In this document: piece by piece, positions 26,750 through 34,374 of the stretch
Position numbering within the stretch: the stretch's first letter is position 1
How the letters are laid out: every line of letters starts with the position of its first letter
Assembly: GCF_902788255.1 (NCBI RefSeq)
Contig: NZ_CADAJR010000022.1
Coordinates: forward strand, 1 to 42,020
DNA length: 42,020 nt
DNA from: an uncultured Methanobrevibacter sp.
GTDB taxonomy: Archaea; Methanobacteriota; Methanobacteria; Methanobacteriales; Methanobacteriaceae
Direction of reading: 5' to 3'
Translations under genes and position numbers: made by a program
Notes under the pieces: model-generated
The model's database searches: none
The model's input: only the letters and a program-made list of their open reading frames with translations
Told to the model about the DNA's origin: nothing

Positions 26750-27148
26750 ATGGCAAATTTTGAAGATATCGAAAGTGCAAGAGAATTCTTTTACAAAGAC
26801 AAATATGCGGTAATGACTGGAGTGACATTGGATGAGCTGACAGAAGACGAAGCGATCTGCTCACTTGAGATTACAGATGACCACAAAAACGCCTATGGTG
26901 GAGTTATGGGTGGTGTAATGTTTACATTGGCAGATTTTACCTTTGCGGTTCTGTCAAACCAGATTCATCAGTTGACTGTTGCTCAACAGGTTGATATTCA
27001 CTATTTATCCGCTCCTAAGGGTGAAAAGCTGATTGCAAAGGCAACCTGCAGAAAAAACGGAAGAACCTCCTCAATAATTAATGTTGACATTTCCGATGAC
27101 ACTGGCCGTGACGTTGCCCAATTCATCGGTACCGGATTTAAATTATAG
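26750..27148 (+). CDS. Hotdog-fold thioesterase (PaaI-like)
   Basis: Predicted acyl-CoA thioesterase of 132 residues. The family motif N-x-x-G-x-x-H-G-G reads NAYGGVMGGVMFTLADF here, so the position usually held by His carries Met, while GG and the later Asp are kept. The rest (QVDIHYLSAPKGEKLIAKA and FIGTGFKL at the end) fits a PaaI-type subunit. TATAAT-like sequence at about 26710 and AGGT before the ATG support the start. A Met in place of His does not itself rule out activity. Confidence 0.8.
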   Translation: MANFEDIESAREFFYKDKYAVMTGVTLDELTEDEAICSLEITDDHKNAYGGVMGGVMFTLADFTFAVLSNQIHQLTVAQQVDIHYLSAPKGEKLIAKATCRKNGRTSSIINVDISDDTGRDVAQFIGTGFKL

Positions 27149-27155
27149 GATATGA

Positions 27156-27839
27156 CTATTTTTCATATCCTAATAATGTATTTACTTTTTTCATGAAATT
27201 TAACAATTTGAATAACTTCTTTTTATCTTTTATTCCGCCGCTTGTCGGATTGATTTCGAATGCCTTTTCAAATGATTCTATGGCCTTGTTTATTTTTCCC
27301 GTTCGGATGAAAAGCTCTCCCTGAGCAAACCAGATTTCATCGAAATTCGGATTCATCTCGATTGCCTGTTTGAAATAGGTTTCCGATGTGCTGAAATGCT
27401 CCCTTTCAAAGTTTTCGATGGCCTTGAACATCAGATCATGGGCAGTTATTGTCCAATTGTTCTTCTTTTTAAATAATGTCGATTTAAGATTTATTGCCGC
27501 CTTGTTTTTAGGATCTATTTCAAGGATGATGTTATAGCACACTTCCGCTTCGTCAAATTCGTTTAGCTCAACGAGATTTCGGCCCTTTGAAAGGAGTGCA
27601 ATGATGTCATATGGATACTTTTTTAGGATTCTTTCATTGTATTTTAATGCTTCCCGGTGTTGTCTGTTTTTTTCCAGATGGTGGGATTTGTGAAAGAGGG
27701 CGGTCATGTTGTCAGGGTCGATTTTAAGTATTTCGTCCAGAACTTCGTTTATCTCATTGCCCTTTTCAAGATATAATAGTGCATTGCCTTGATAATCAGA
27801 AGTTCCTTTGTCTTTTTGTGGCTCAAAAGCTTGTTGCAA
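27156..27839 (-). CDS. TPR-repeat protein, C-terminal part (frameshifted relative to 28048 gene)
   Basis: This 227-residue frame carries tetratricopeptide repeats (GNALLYLEKGNEINEVLDEILKIDPDN, then ILKKYPYDIIALLSKGRNL, YNIILEIDPKNKAAINL, FKQAIEMNPNF, FEKAFEINP). Its only upstream start is TTG 27839 with no ribosome binding site, and it overlaps the preceding TPR frame by 91 bases in the -1 frame. The repeats run on across the overlap as if one protein had been split. A C-AAA-AAG run (minus strand, 27818-27812) is the likely place of the shift. The first in-frame ATG lies well inside the repeats. TPR proteins usually mediate protein-protein contacts. Confidence 0.6.
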   Translation of the reverse strand: MQQAFEPQKDKGTSDYQGNALLYLEKGNEINEVLDEILKIDPDNMTALFHKSHHLEKNRQHREALKYNERILKKYPYDIIALLSKGRNLVELNEFDEAEVCYNIILEIDPKNKAAINLKSTLFKKKNNWTITAHDLMFKAIENFEREHFSTSETYFKQAIEMNPNFDEIWFAQGELFIRTGKINKAIESFEKAFEINPTSGGIKDKKKLFKLLNFMKKVNTLLGYEK

Positions 27840-28048
27840 TTTTTTAAAAGAATTTTGCTGTATCCTTTTGTTTTGGAATCGTCACCTAAACGGCTATGGA
27901 TTTCGGCGAGATTATTAATAATCACAATATTGTCAGGTTCCATCGCTAGGCCCTTCAGGTACATCTTTTTTGCATCAATCAGTTCACCTTTTTCATAATG
28001 CTGGTTTCCCTTTTCAATGATTTTGGTGATTTTTGATTTTTTAAACAT
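27749..28048 (-). CDS. TPR-repeat protein, N-terminal part
   Basis: A 99-residue frame starting MFKKSKITKIIEKGNQHYEK, with the TPR-type repeat KKMYLKGLAMEPDNIVIINNLAEIH. The ATG at 28048 is set by GGAGG just upstream and overlaps the end of the gene before it by 8 bases, so translation is coupled. The last 20 codons (KELLIIKAMHYY...) lose TPR character while the -1 frame of the same bases continues it. This suggests a frameshift at the A-run near 27812-27818. The fragment would otherwise be an unusually short TPR protein. Confidence 0.6.
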   Translation of the reverse strand: MFKKSKITKIIEKGNQHYEKGELIDAKKMYLKGLAMEPDNIVIINNLAEIHSRLGDDSKTKGYSKILLKNCNKLLSHKKTKELLIIKAMHYYILKRAMR

Positions 28049-28340
28049 TTGATCCTCCTTTAAGGAAATTCGCAATGTTGATTAATGCCATAAGGTTATT
28101 TGGGTTTAGGTTTAATAGTTCTCCTGTGGTTTCTAGGGATTTGTATGGTTTATTCAAACAGTTGAGTGAATGGATTTTGTACTGTAGGGCGGTCTCGCTT
28201 TTTGGTGTTTCATCACAGAGATTTAGTATGGCTCTGTGATACATTTCAGATTTTTCCCTTTGCCTTGTTGCATCATAGATTCGTGCAATTTCATTCATTC
28301 GTCTTATATTTTCAATATTAGTATCTGTTTTATTCTCCAT
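28041..28340 (-). CDS. Small TPR-like helical protein
   Basis: From the ATG at 28340 the product is 99 residues. It is helical and acidic/basic mixed: IRRMNEIARIYDATRQREKSEMYHRAI and LLNLNPNNLMALINIANFL, the last like a TPR helix pair. It is the first gene of a minus-strand TPR cluster with two partly overlapping frames downstream, and its stop overlaps the next start. GGTGA precedes the ATG; an ATG at 28352 is a possible alternative. Function unknown; helper in the same complex as the downstream TPR protein is a guess. Confidence 0.55.
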   Translation of the reverse strand: MENKTDTNIENIRRMNEIARIYDATRQREKSEMYHRAILNLCDETPKSETALQYKIHSLNCLNKPYKSLETTGELLNLNPNNLMALINIANFLKGGSNV

Positions 28341-28352
28341 ATTTTTCACCAA

Positions 28353-28876
28353 TTCGTTTTGTAATAGGTTGGTATTTTTCTTATTGCTTTTAAAGTTATG
28401 TTTTTATTGATTACAATATTGTTGGGAACTTATAGAGAAAATAAAGTGTTATCAATATTGTTTTTAACTTGTAAAAATTCAATTTTTTTTAAATGGTCGA
28501 TTTTGTGAATGGTCAGGTAATAATTATTCAATCCAATTTTTGGATATTTTTTACAATTTTTAAGATTTTAAATGGGGAGGATTGTTATTTTTTTTCAAAT
28601 TTGACTGTTACATAATCTTTAAATTTATATTTGGTGATAATTGTCATTTAAATTTTCAGTAAATTAAATCTATTTTTCCCGTTTCAATTTTAGTGATTTC
28701 TGTATTATTTTAATTTTTTCTGATTATTTTTTAAAACCATTTACTTTATAAATGATGAAAGTAATATTATTAAAGTGACTGATTAACAAGTCGTGAAAAA
28801 TTTTAATTTCAGAGTTTGCACTGCCGCAACTCTGAAATTTTTTTATACAAGATTGATTGTTGCAAATCGCAACAGT
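28353..28876. other. About 520-base AT-rich region between the TPR cluster and the cupin gene
   Basis: Apart from the structured leader described separately, no open frame with a ribosome binding site is seen. It should hold the minus-strand promoter of the TPR cluster (TTTAAAAGC-like sequence at about 28391) and two plus-strand TATA candidates, TTTATAAA (28743-28751 region) and TTTTATACA (28841-28849). Confidence 0.4.
28776..28846 (+). ncRNA. Candidate structured leader or small RNA upstream of the cupin gene
   Basis: A near-perfect hairpin has arms AATTTCAGAGTT (28805-28816) and AACTCTGAAATT (28828-28839), extended inwards by GC pairs across a one-base bulge. Seven T follow directly, so it has the shape of an intrinsic terminator. 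A TATA-like TTTATAAA sits about 30 bases before 28776, where a smaller GACT...AGTC hairpin begins. A second TATA candidate (28842-28849) lies after the hairpin, so the cupin could be read from either. It may instead be a DNA operator. Function is inferred. Confidence 0.4.
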
Positions 28877-29308
28877 ATGTGTGATATTATGTCAAGTTTT
28901 GATGATGAGAATATATTTGGAAAAGGTGAATTCAACGAAATGTTTGATGAATATTTTACAGGCAAGTCATTTTTAAATCCGTTGGTGGATATGGAGGATA
29001 ATCTTTTGTTTGTGGCCAATGTGACATTTGAACCGGGCTGCAGAAACAATTGGCATATTCATCATGCTAAAAAAGGCGGTGGACAGCTCTTGATTTGTGT
29101 TGCGGGTAAAGGTTTCTACCAAGAGGAGGGAAGTGAGGTTCAGGAATTGAAGCCTGGTGTCGTCGTTGAAATTCCTCCTAACGTTAAACATTGGCACGGT
29201 GCTCAAAAGGACTCATGGTTTAGCCATATTTCCGTTGAGGTACCTGGTGAGGAAACCTCTAACGAATGGCTGGAACCTGTAAGCGATGAATATTATAACC
29301 AGTTATAA
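28877..29308 (+). CDS. Cupin-domain protein
   Basis: Single beta-barrel cupin of about 143 residues. Motif 1 is seen as WHIHHAKKGGGQLLICVAGKG (His metal ligands) and motif 2 as PGVVVEIPPNVKHWHGA. The C-terminal EVPGEETSNEWLEPVSDEYY is typical of cupins near carboxymuconolactone decarboxylase-like or quinone-related enzymes; no such gene is adjacent. The ATG at 28877 is about 30 bases after a TATA box (28842-28849) and would be almost leaderless; 28889 is an alternative. An upstream GTG (28793) is rejected as it lies across the hairpin. Likely small redox or stress-related enzyme. Confidence 0.8.
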   Translation: MCDIMSSFDDENIFGKGEFNEMFDEYFTGKSFLNPLVDMEDNLLFVANVTFEPGCRNNWHIHHAKKGGGQLLICVAGKGFYQEEGSEVQELKPGVVVEIPPNVKHWHGAQKDSWFSHISVEVPGEETSNEWLEPVSDEYYNQL

Positions 29309-29464
29309 TTTCATCTGCCACTCAATTTTTTCCATCACTTTAATTCAATTTTCGATTAATTAAAATGCTATTTCTATTGTCCATGATATTTTAATTCAGT
29401 ATACTATTAATTATTTGAATTTGTTGAATAATTTCTAATTTTTAATTTTAGGTAATCTATATCA

Positions 29465-29476
29465 CAATATATAATT
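29465..29476 (+). promoter_or_regulatory. TATA box for the nitroreductase gene
   Basis: CAATATATAATT (about 29466-29476) lies about 30 bases before the ATG at 29501, which indicates a leaderless or near-leaderless mRNA; no ribosome binding site is present. Confidence 0.45.
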
Positions 29477-29500
29477 ACTCAATTTTCTAAAAATATTGTC

Positions 29501-30019
29501 ATGGAACTAATTGATGTGATGCTTAAAAGAAGAAGTACAAGGAAATTCAACGATGAGCCGATAACCAAAGATGAACTGGATAAGATTCTGCAGGCGGCGT
29601 TGCTTGCACCGACAAGCATGAACAGAAAACCCTGCAATTTCATGGTGGTAGAAAGAAAGGAAACATTGGATGAACTTTCAAAATCTAAAGACCATGGTGC
29701 GGATTTAATCAGAGGTGCTGATAAGGCCATTGTTGTGGTGGCAGACACTATGATTGCAGATACTTGGATTGAGGATTCCTCCATTGCTCTTACCCATATG
29801 CATCTGATGGCAACTGAGTTGGATCTTGGAAGCTGCTGGGTTCAAATACACTTGCGAAGTAAGGATGGCAGGGATTCAGAAGAGATTGTTCGGGATATCC
29901 TGAAAATTGACGATCACTACAGAATTGTGGGTATTCTTGCTTTGGGCCATTCGGATAATATTCCTAAGGCTCACAGCATAGATGACATTGATAAAAATAA
30001 GATACATTTTCTAGTTTAG
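29501..30019 (+). CDS. Nitroreductase-family protein
   Basis: FMN-dependent oxidoreductase of 172 residues. The N-terminus MELIDVMLKRRSTRKFNDEPI with the RRSxR FMN-binding pattern and AALLAPTSMNRKPCNFMVV are characteristic; GSCWVQIHLR and GILALGHSD complete the family's C-terminal part. Substrate unknown (quinones, nitroaromatics or a thiol disulfide are common for the family). A TATA box about 30 bases upstream suggests a leaderless transcript. It follows the cupin gene by about 190 bases and is likely transcribed on its own. Confidence 0.9.
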   Translation: MELIDVMLKRRSTRKFNDEPITKDELDKILQAALLAPTSMNRKPCNFMVVERKETLDELSKSKDHGADLIRGADKAIVVVADTMIADTWIEDSSIALTHMHLMATELDLGSCWVQIHLRSKDGRDSEEIVRDILKIDDHYRIVGILALGHSDNIPKAHSIDDIDKNKIHFLV

Positions 30020-30101
30020 TTACTTTTAACCCTTAACAAGTTACAAAATGTTTATAAGCATTTCAAATAAATTTTTATATAGATAATATGGGGGAAAAAT
30101 T

Positions 30102-30392
30102 ATGCATGTTAAAGATTTGTTAGATGGTTTAGATATAAGAGTTAAATTGCCTCAGCACTGGTATTCAACAGATATCAGCAATGATTTTGAGGATGCCGAA
30201 CTTCTTCAAAATGATGATATCATTAAAATAGAGGCTGAAGGAGAAAAGAATACAAAATTGATTCTCATTGATGTCAACGATGGAATGAGTGTTGTGACAA
30301 AATTCCCTGACGGAAAAGTGATTGGTGTCAAATACCTTGAAAATAAGGATGATTTCGAATACATTGGCAAGCCTTCAGAACTTTACTATTAA
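30102..30392 (+). CDS. Conserved-looking small protein of unknown function
   Basis: A 96-residue acidic protein (starts MHVKDLLDGLDIRVKLPQHW, ends KPSELYY) with alternating short strand segments such as KLILIDVNDGMSVVTKF. I do not recognise a family. GGGGG at 30090-30094 precedes the ATG, and TTTATAAG at 30050-30057 is the best-placed TATA box. It precedes the soluble MtrA gene by 62 bases, so they may be cotranscribed; that link is positional only. Confidence 0.6.
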   Translation: MHVKDLLDGLDIRVKLPQHWYSTDISNDFEDAELLQNDDIIKIEAEGEKNTKLILIDVNDGMSVVTKFPDGKVIGVKYLENKDDFEYIGKPSELYY

Positions 30393-30454
30393 TCAAAAAG
30401 TATTTAATTATATTCAAATATATTTACAATCATTAAATTAGGAGGATAATCAAA

Positions 30455-31018
30455 ATGGCTGATAAAAAAGCTCCTGCAGATGGTTGGCCAGTAATCAGTG
30501 GAGACTATATTGTAGGAGATCCTGAAAGTCCAGTAGCAGTAACTACTCTTGCTTCCCATATTGAAGCCGAATTATCTGGAGCGGCTATTGCAGGACCATG
30601 TAAGACAGAAAATCTCGGAATTGAAAAGGTAGTTGCAAATATAATATCTAATCCGAACATTAGATTCTTAATTCTGGCTGGTGCTGAAGTTCAAGGTCAC
30701 ATCACCGGTCAAAGTTTCAAGGCATTGCATGAAAATGGAGCAGATCCCGACAAGAAGAAAATCATCGGAGCTACAGGTGCGATTCCATTTGTTGAAAACG
30801 TTCCTCTTGAGGGTGTTGAAAGATTCCAGCAACAATTAGAAATTGTTGACTTGATTGACACAGAAGATATTGGAGCAATTCAATCAAAAATCAATGAATG
30901 TGTAGAAAAAGACCCTGGAGCTTTGGAAGCTGATCCAATTGTCATGGAAGTTGACGAAGAAGAACAAAAGATGGTAATTGTAGATAAAAAAGATAAAAAG
31001 AAAAAAGCTGAGGCATAA
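30455..31018 (+). CDS. Soluble MtrA-like corrinoid protein (methyl-H4MPT:CoM methyltransferase subunit A paralogue)
   Basis: MtrA carries the cobamide that shuttles the methyl group in the Na+-pumping methyltransferase of methanogenesis. The 187 residues match the cytosolic MtrA domain almost to its end: [58 protein letters not shown] with the cobalt-coordinating His (about residue 82) and [13 protein letters not shown]. The C-terminal membrane helix of standard MtrA (about 240 residues) is missing; the protein ends in a lysine-rich tail [10 protein letters not shown]. The rest of mtrEDCBAFGH is not nearby. This resembles cytosolic MtrA homologues known in some methanogens. AGGAGGAT precedes the ATG. 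Confidence 0.88.
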   Translation: MADKKAPADGWPVISGDYIVGDPESPVAVTTLASHIEAELSGAAIAGPCKTENLGIEKVVANIISNPNIRFLILAGAEVQGHITGQSFKALHENGADPDKKKIIGATGAIPFVENVPLEGVERFQQQLEIVDLIDTEDIGAIQSKINECVEKDPGALEADPIVMEVDEEEQKMVIVDKKDKKKKAEA

Positions 31019-31075
31019 TTGTCTCAACTTTACTATTTTTTTAATTTAGACTTTAGGATTTAAGATTCAATCCCT

Positions 31076-32953
31076 TTAAAATAAACCTGTTTTTTCCAAA
31101 CGCTCTTCGAAGTAATGGGATGCATCATCCGCTTTTTCTTTAATGATGACTGCAACTATGATGGTTATGATGCTTATTGCAATTAAAATTGCCAATGAAG
31201 GCAGATAATTGGACCATACCAATCCTAGTTGTGCTTCCCTGATTAGATTAATTGCATAGGTCATCGGTAAAAATGGATAAAGCCATTGGAATAGGTTGTC
31301 CATAATCTGAATAGGATATATTCCTCCTGTTCCGGAAATTTGAAGTACCAAAAGGATAACTCCAATACCCTTTCCGACATGTCCCAGTGCGGAAACTAGG
31401 GAGTACATCAGAACCATGAATGTAACCGATACCAGCGCCGCAGAAAATATGAACGTTAAAGGATTCACTATTTCAACTCCCAATATGAATAATCCTATGA
31501 TAGTAACTGCAGCCTGAAGTAAGCTCATTATTACAAATAACAATAATTTACCGAAATACATTTCCAGTGGGGAGTATTTGGTATTGGTACTTGTTCCTGG
31601 CCTGAGCATTACGCAGGTTATTACTGCACCAACCCACATTGATAGTACAATGTAAAATGGAGCAACATTTGATCCGTAATCATCAACAGGATACACTTCA
31701 TCACGTTCCAGTTGGATTGGAGAGTAGATATAATCTCCAACTTGAGACTCGTTAACGCCGGTTACCTGGGATAGTGAAGATGATGCTCCGTACAGTGCAC
31801 TTGCTGCGGAAAACAATGCCTGTGCCGCTGAGTTTGATAACAGTTCGGAACCTGCTGCAAGGCTTAATGCACCTTTGGCCAATTCTGCTGAACCGTCTGC
31901 AAGGTCACTTGCACCATTTGCCACATCATTGGCTCCACTTGCAACATCTCCTGCTCCATTTGCCAGTTTTGATGAGCTGCTTGCAAGCTCCACTGAACCT
32001 GATGCCAAATCACTTGACCCTCCGGCCAGTTGTGAACTTGAATTGGCAAGCTGCACTGATCCCTCAACAACTTCTTTAACTGGACTTGGCAGTACAGATG
32101 GATTGGCCTTTGATTCCAGATCACTTGCTCCCTTTTGGACTTGTTGGGAACCGGATTTTATCTGGTCCGCAGATGAAGACACTTTACTTGCACCGTCATC
32201 AACCGCTTTTGAACCGGATTTAACCTTATCGGCACCACTGTTAACTTGTGATGCACCGGATTTTACCTTGTCTGCCCCATCATTCAAATCTCCAACTCCT
32301 GAAGATACTTGACTAGCACCGGAAGACACCTGTGCGGCTCCGCTGGATAGTTGGCCTGCTCCACTTGAAAGCTGACCTGCTCCGGAAGCCAGTCCTTCCT
32401 GCAGTTCACCTAACCTGCCATATGCCGCCAAATTGATGAATTCAACAATTTTTGCATTCATTGTAGTATAAACGGCATTTGCAGCACTGTCAGTTAATTT
32501 ATTTGCTACCGGATTTGCCTTGATGTTTACAATATAATTTAATTTTGCGGATTTTGGATTGTCGCTTGTAATTGAGGTCACATCTTTACTTAAATCCTTT
32601 GGTATTACTATTCCCGCATAGTACTTTCCATCATGAACGCCCTGCCGGAGTTCATCTTCAGTAACAAAAACCCAGTCAAACTTGTCATTGTTTTTCAGTT
32701 CCTTAACCAATTCGTTTCCGACATTCAGTGTTGTATTCTCATATGAAGCTCCCTCGTCAAGGTTTGCTATTGCAAACTGGACTTCGTTTGTATTTTCATA
32801 TGGGTTCCAACATGCCTGGATATTAATAAGAGCGTAAAGGGAAGGCAGGATTATTATGACAAGCAATACGATTATAACAATCGGATTTGAAATTGCTGCC
32901 TTAAAGTCCTTTTTCATAATTTCAACAATATTGTTGATGTCTCTTCCACTCAT
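31076..32953 (-). CDS. YhgE/Pip-type membrane protein with heptad repeat region
   Basis: A 625-residue protein of the ABC-2/YhgE-Pip group. One membrane helix near residues 20-40 (VLLVIIILPSLYALINI), a large outside domain, and five or so C-terminal helices after residue 410. Between about 185 and 370 lie many copies of a seven-residue unit rich in Ser, Gly and Ala, such as SSGAAQVSSGASQV, KSGASQVNSGADKV and later ASGSVELASSSSKLA; this is the XXXLXXG-type repeat seen in Pip proteins and forms a long helical or coiled rod. Function may be export or cell-surface related; phage-receptor roles are known for bacterial Pip. It is transcribed alone. Confidence 0.85.
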   Translation of the reverse strand: MSGRDINNIVEIMKKDFKAAISNPIVIIVLLVIIILPSLYALINIQACWNPYENTNEVQFAIANLDEGASYENTTLNVGNELVKELKNNDKFDWVFVTEDELRQGVHDGKYYAGIVIPKDLSKDVTSITSDNPKSAKLNYIVNIKANPVANKLTDSAANAVYTTMNAKIVEFINLAAYGRLGELQEGLASGAGQLSSGAGQLSSGAAQVSSGASQVSSGVGDLNDGADKVKSGASQVNSGADKVKSGSKAVDDGASKVSSSADQIKSGSQQVQKGASDLESKANPSVLPSPVKEVVEGSVQLANSSSQLAGGSSDLASGSVELASSSSKLANGAGDVASGANDVANGASDLADGSAELAKGALSLAAGSELLSNSAAQALFSAASALYGASSSLSQVTGVNESQVGDYIYSPIQLERDEVYPVDDYGSNVAPFYIVLSMWVGAVITCVMLRPGTSTNTKYSPLEMYFGKLLLFVIMSLLQAAVTIIGLFILGVEIVNPLTFIFSAALVSVTFMVLMYSLVSALGHVGKGIGVILLVLQISGTGGIYPIQIMDNLFQWLYPFLPMTYAINLIREAQLGLVWSNYLPSLAILIAISIITIIVAVIIKEKADDASHYFEERLEKTGLF

Positions 32954-32964
32954 TTTTTCACTTC

Positions 32965-33091
32965 TTAATTTAGGAAGTTATAAATCATTTGTATTTTTGG
33001 TGTTTACATTGGTAATGCTTTTTTTGTATATATTTGGTTTAAACATTGTAAAATTGTTATTCAACAATTTTTTCTAACTTCCATAAACTAA
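32965..33091. promoter_or_regulatory. Inverted 16-17-base sequence pair flanking the YhgE/Pip promoter
   Basis: TTAATTTAGGAAGTTA (32965-32980) and the near inverse copy TAACTTCCATAAACTAA (33075-33091; reverse complement TTAGTTTATGGAAGTTA) lie on either side of the likely minus-strand TATA box (about 33028-33037). One lies in the leader, the other about 45 bases upstream of the box. They could be paired sites for a regulator; nothing more is known. Confidence 0.3.
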
Positions 33092-33380
33092 ATAGGGTTT
33101 GAAAGAATATAAATCTTTGTGTATTTGTGCTTCTATGCATTTTCATTTTTGTGTATTTTTTCAAAAAATACAAAAACTTTATATATATCCTAATTATAAT
33201 ACTATATTGCAGTCCAAAAAACTGTAATTTTCAAAAAAATATACATTAAACAGTTAAGTTTATATACTATGAAAATTAATGTTATATTACAAAGTGCATA
33301 ACTTTTCATAAAATGCATCAATCAAATCCACACCATTGTATTTTAAGGTGATATATAAAAAAAGTAAAAGAGGTAATGAT
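33092..33380. other. AT-rich region with several possible promoters
   Basis: No gene is seen. Plus-strand TATA candidates are TTTATATATAT (33179-33188), TTTATATAC (33259-33267) and GATATATAA (33352-33359). The first two would give long leaders for the gene at 33381 and the last a nearly leaderless mRNA. Confidence 0.3.
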
Positions 33381-33725
33381 ATGAACTCAAATATTAATTG
33401 GAGCGAAAAAGTAAAAAATTTAGACGAAACTATAAGAAAAGAGATTGGTATTGAAGATGACAATGAAGCAAAACACATCTTGATTAAGGTCCAAACCAAA
33501 TCTGCTGAATCAATCGAACCTGCATTCATTGTAGGTGAAGATGAAGTGTTCCTGGATTTATTTGTCCTTTCACCACAAGGACCTGGAATCACCTCCACAG
33601 CAGTTTTAAAGGACAACATTCAAAGTGTTGGCGTCATTGGAGGCGTTTCTGCAGAAAAAATCGACCCATCAGAAGTTCCTGATGAAACACCACTGCTCGA
33701 TGATGTAGCAGGCCTTTACCAATAG
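33381..33725 (+). CDS. Small acidic protein of unknown function
   Basis: From the ATG at 33381 the product is 114 residues (MNSNINWSEKVKNLDETIRK), acidic, without membrane helices. The central part has SAESIEAFIVGEDEVF-like strands (EPAFIVGEDEVFLDLFVL) and SVGVIGGVSAEKIDP. I do not recognise a family. AGAGGT at 33368-33373 precedes the ATG, and a TATA-like sequence lies at 33352-33359. It is followed by a 10-bp hairpin and then the HsdS-like gene; whether it belongs to that accessory island is uncertain. Confidence 0.6.
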   Translation: MNSNINWSEKVKNLDETIRKEIGIEDDNEAKHILIKVQTKSAESIEPAFIVGEDEVFLDLFVLSPQGPGITSTAVLKDNIQSVGVIGGVSAEKIDPSEVPDETPLLDDVAGLYQ

Positions 33726-33726
33726 C

Positions 33727-33753
33727 TTAGTTTTGGCTCACCACCAAAACTAA
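33727..33753 (+). terminator. Stem-loop after the small acidic gene
   Basis: TTAGTTTTGG (33727-33736) and CCAAAACTAA (33744-33753) form a perfect 10-bp stem with a 7-nt loop. No long T-run follows, but it lies just between the small gene and the HsdS-like gene and may separate their transcripts. Confidence 0.45.
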
Positions 33754-33804
33754 TGCTCATTCAACCACCATTATTAATAATAACTTTCTTTGAAAGGGAT
33801 TAAA

Positions 33805-34374
33805 ATGCAAAAAGTGATGTTAGAAGAAATAGCGGAAATCATATCAGGCTTGTCCTATAGGAGATACCTGAATGATGACGGGGATAAATTCAAAATCATA
33901 GTTCAAAGATCCTTTAGTGGAGATGGAAAACTATCTGATTTTGAAGAAATCTCTCTTAAACACGATATTAAGGAAAGATATTTTACACAGGAAAATGACA
34001 TACTGATGAAGATGACCCATCCCTATGAGGTGGTCTGTGTAAAGGATAAGGATCTCCTGATAAGTGACAGAATCGCAATAATCAGGCTTAAAAATGGATA
34101 CGATCCGGAATTTATCACTCATTTACTTGCAAATGCTCATATTCAAAAACAACTCCATATAATGGGAGGTAGCGGTAAGATGCCGCACACTTCCCTTAAA
34201 GAAATAAAACAGCTCATGCTTACTGTTCCTGATTTTAAAACACAAGTCAAATACGGGGAACTTTTAAACACCATTGATGAAAAGATAATGGAAGATTTGC
34301 GCCAGGTTGATTATGACAGGCATCTTAAGGAAGCAATCTTAAATGATTTATGGGGTGAAGACGATGATTGCTAA
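33805..34374 (+). CDS. HsdS-like half specificity subunit (single target-recognition domain)
   Basis: A 189-residue protein matching one half of a type I restriction-modification S subunit: LEEIAEIISGLSYRR opening, NDILMKMTHPYEVV and IIRLKNGYDPEFITHLL of the recognition domain, then MGGSGKMPHTSLKEIKQLMLTVPD and a helical conserved region KYGELLNTIDEKIMED for pairing. Full S subunits have two such halves; a half would need to dimerise or act alone. The ATG at 33805 follows GAAAGGG; a TTG at 33790 is less likely. It overlaps the HsdM-like gene by 11 bases, with S before M, the reverse of the common order. No hsdR is in the window. Confidence 0.8.
   Translation: MQKVMLEEIAEIISGLSYRRYLNDDGDKFKIIVQRSFSGDGKLSDFEEISLKHDIKERYFTQENDILMKMTHPYEVVCVKDKDLLISDRIAIIRLKNGYDPEFITHLLANAHIQKQLHIMGGSGKMPHTSLKEIKQLMLTVPDFKTQVKYGELLNTIDEKIMEDLRQVDYDRHLKEAILNDLWGEDDDC

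Noticed and set aside
27156-28340. Transposon or insertion sequence as cause of the TPR disruption
   Set aside because: No terminal inverted repeats or transposase-like sequence were found; a one-base shift is enough.
28793-28876. Upstream GTG start for the cupin gene
   Set aside because: The extension crosses the hairpin and T-run and lies before the better TATA box.
31774-32312. Long open frames and DNA repeats opposite the YhgE/Pip gene, CRISPR-like at first sight
   Set aside because: The periodicity is 21 bases, coding for seven-residue protein repeats; there are no spacers.
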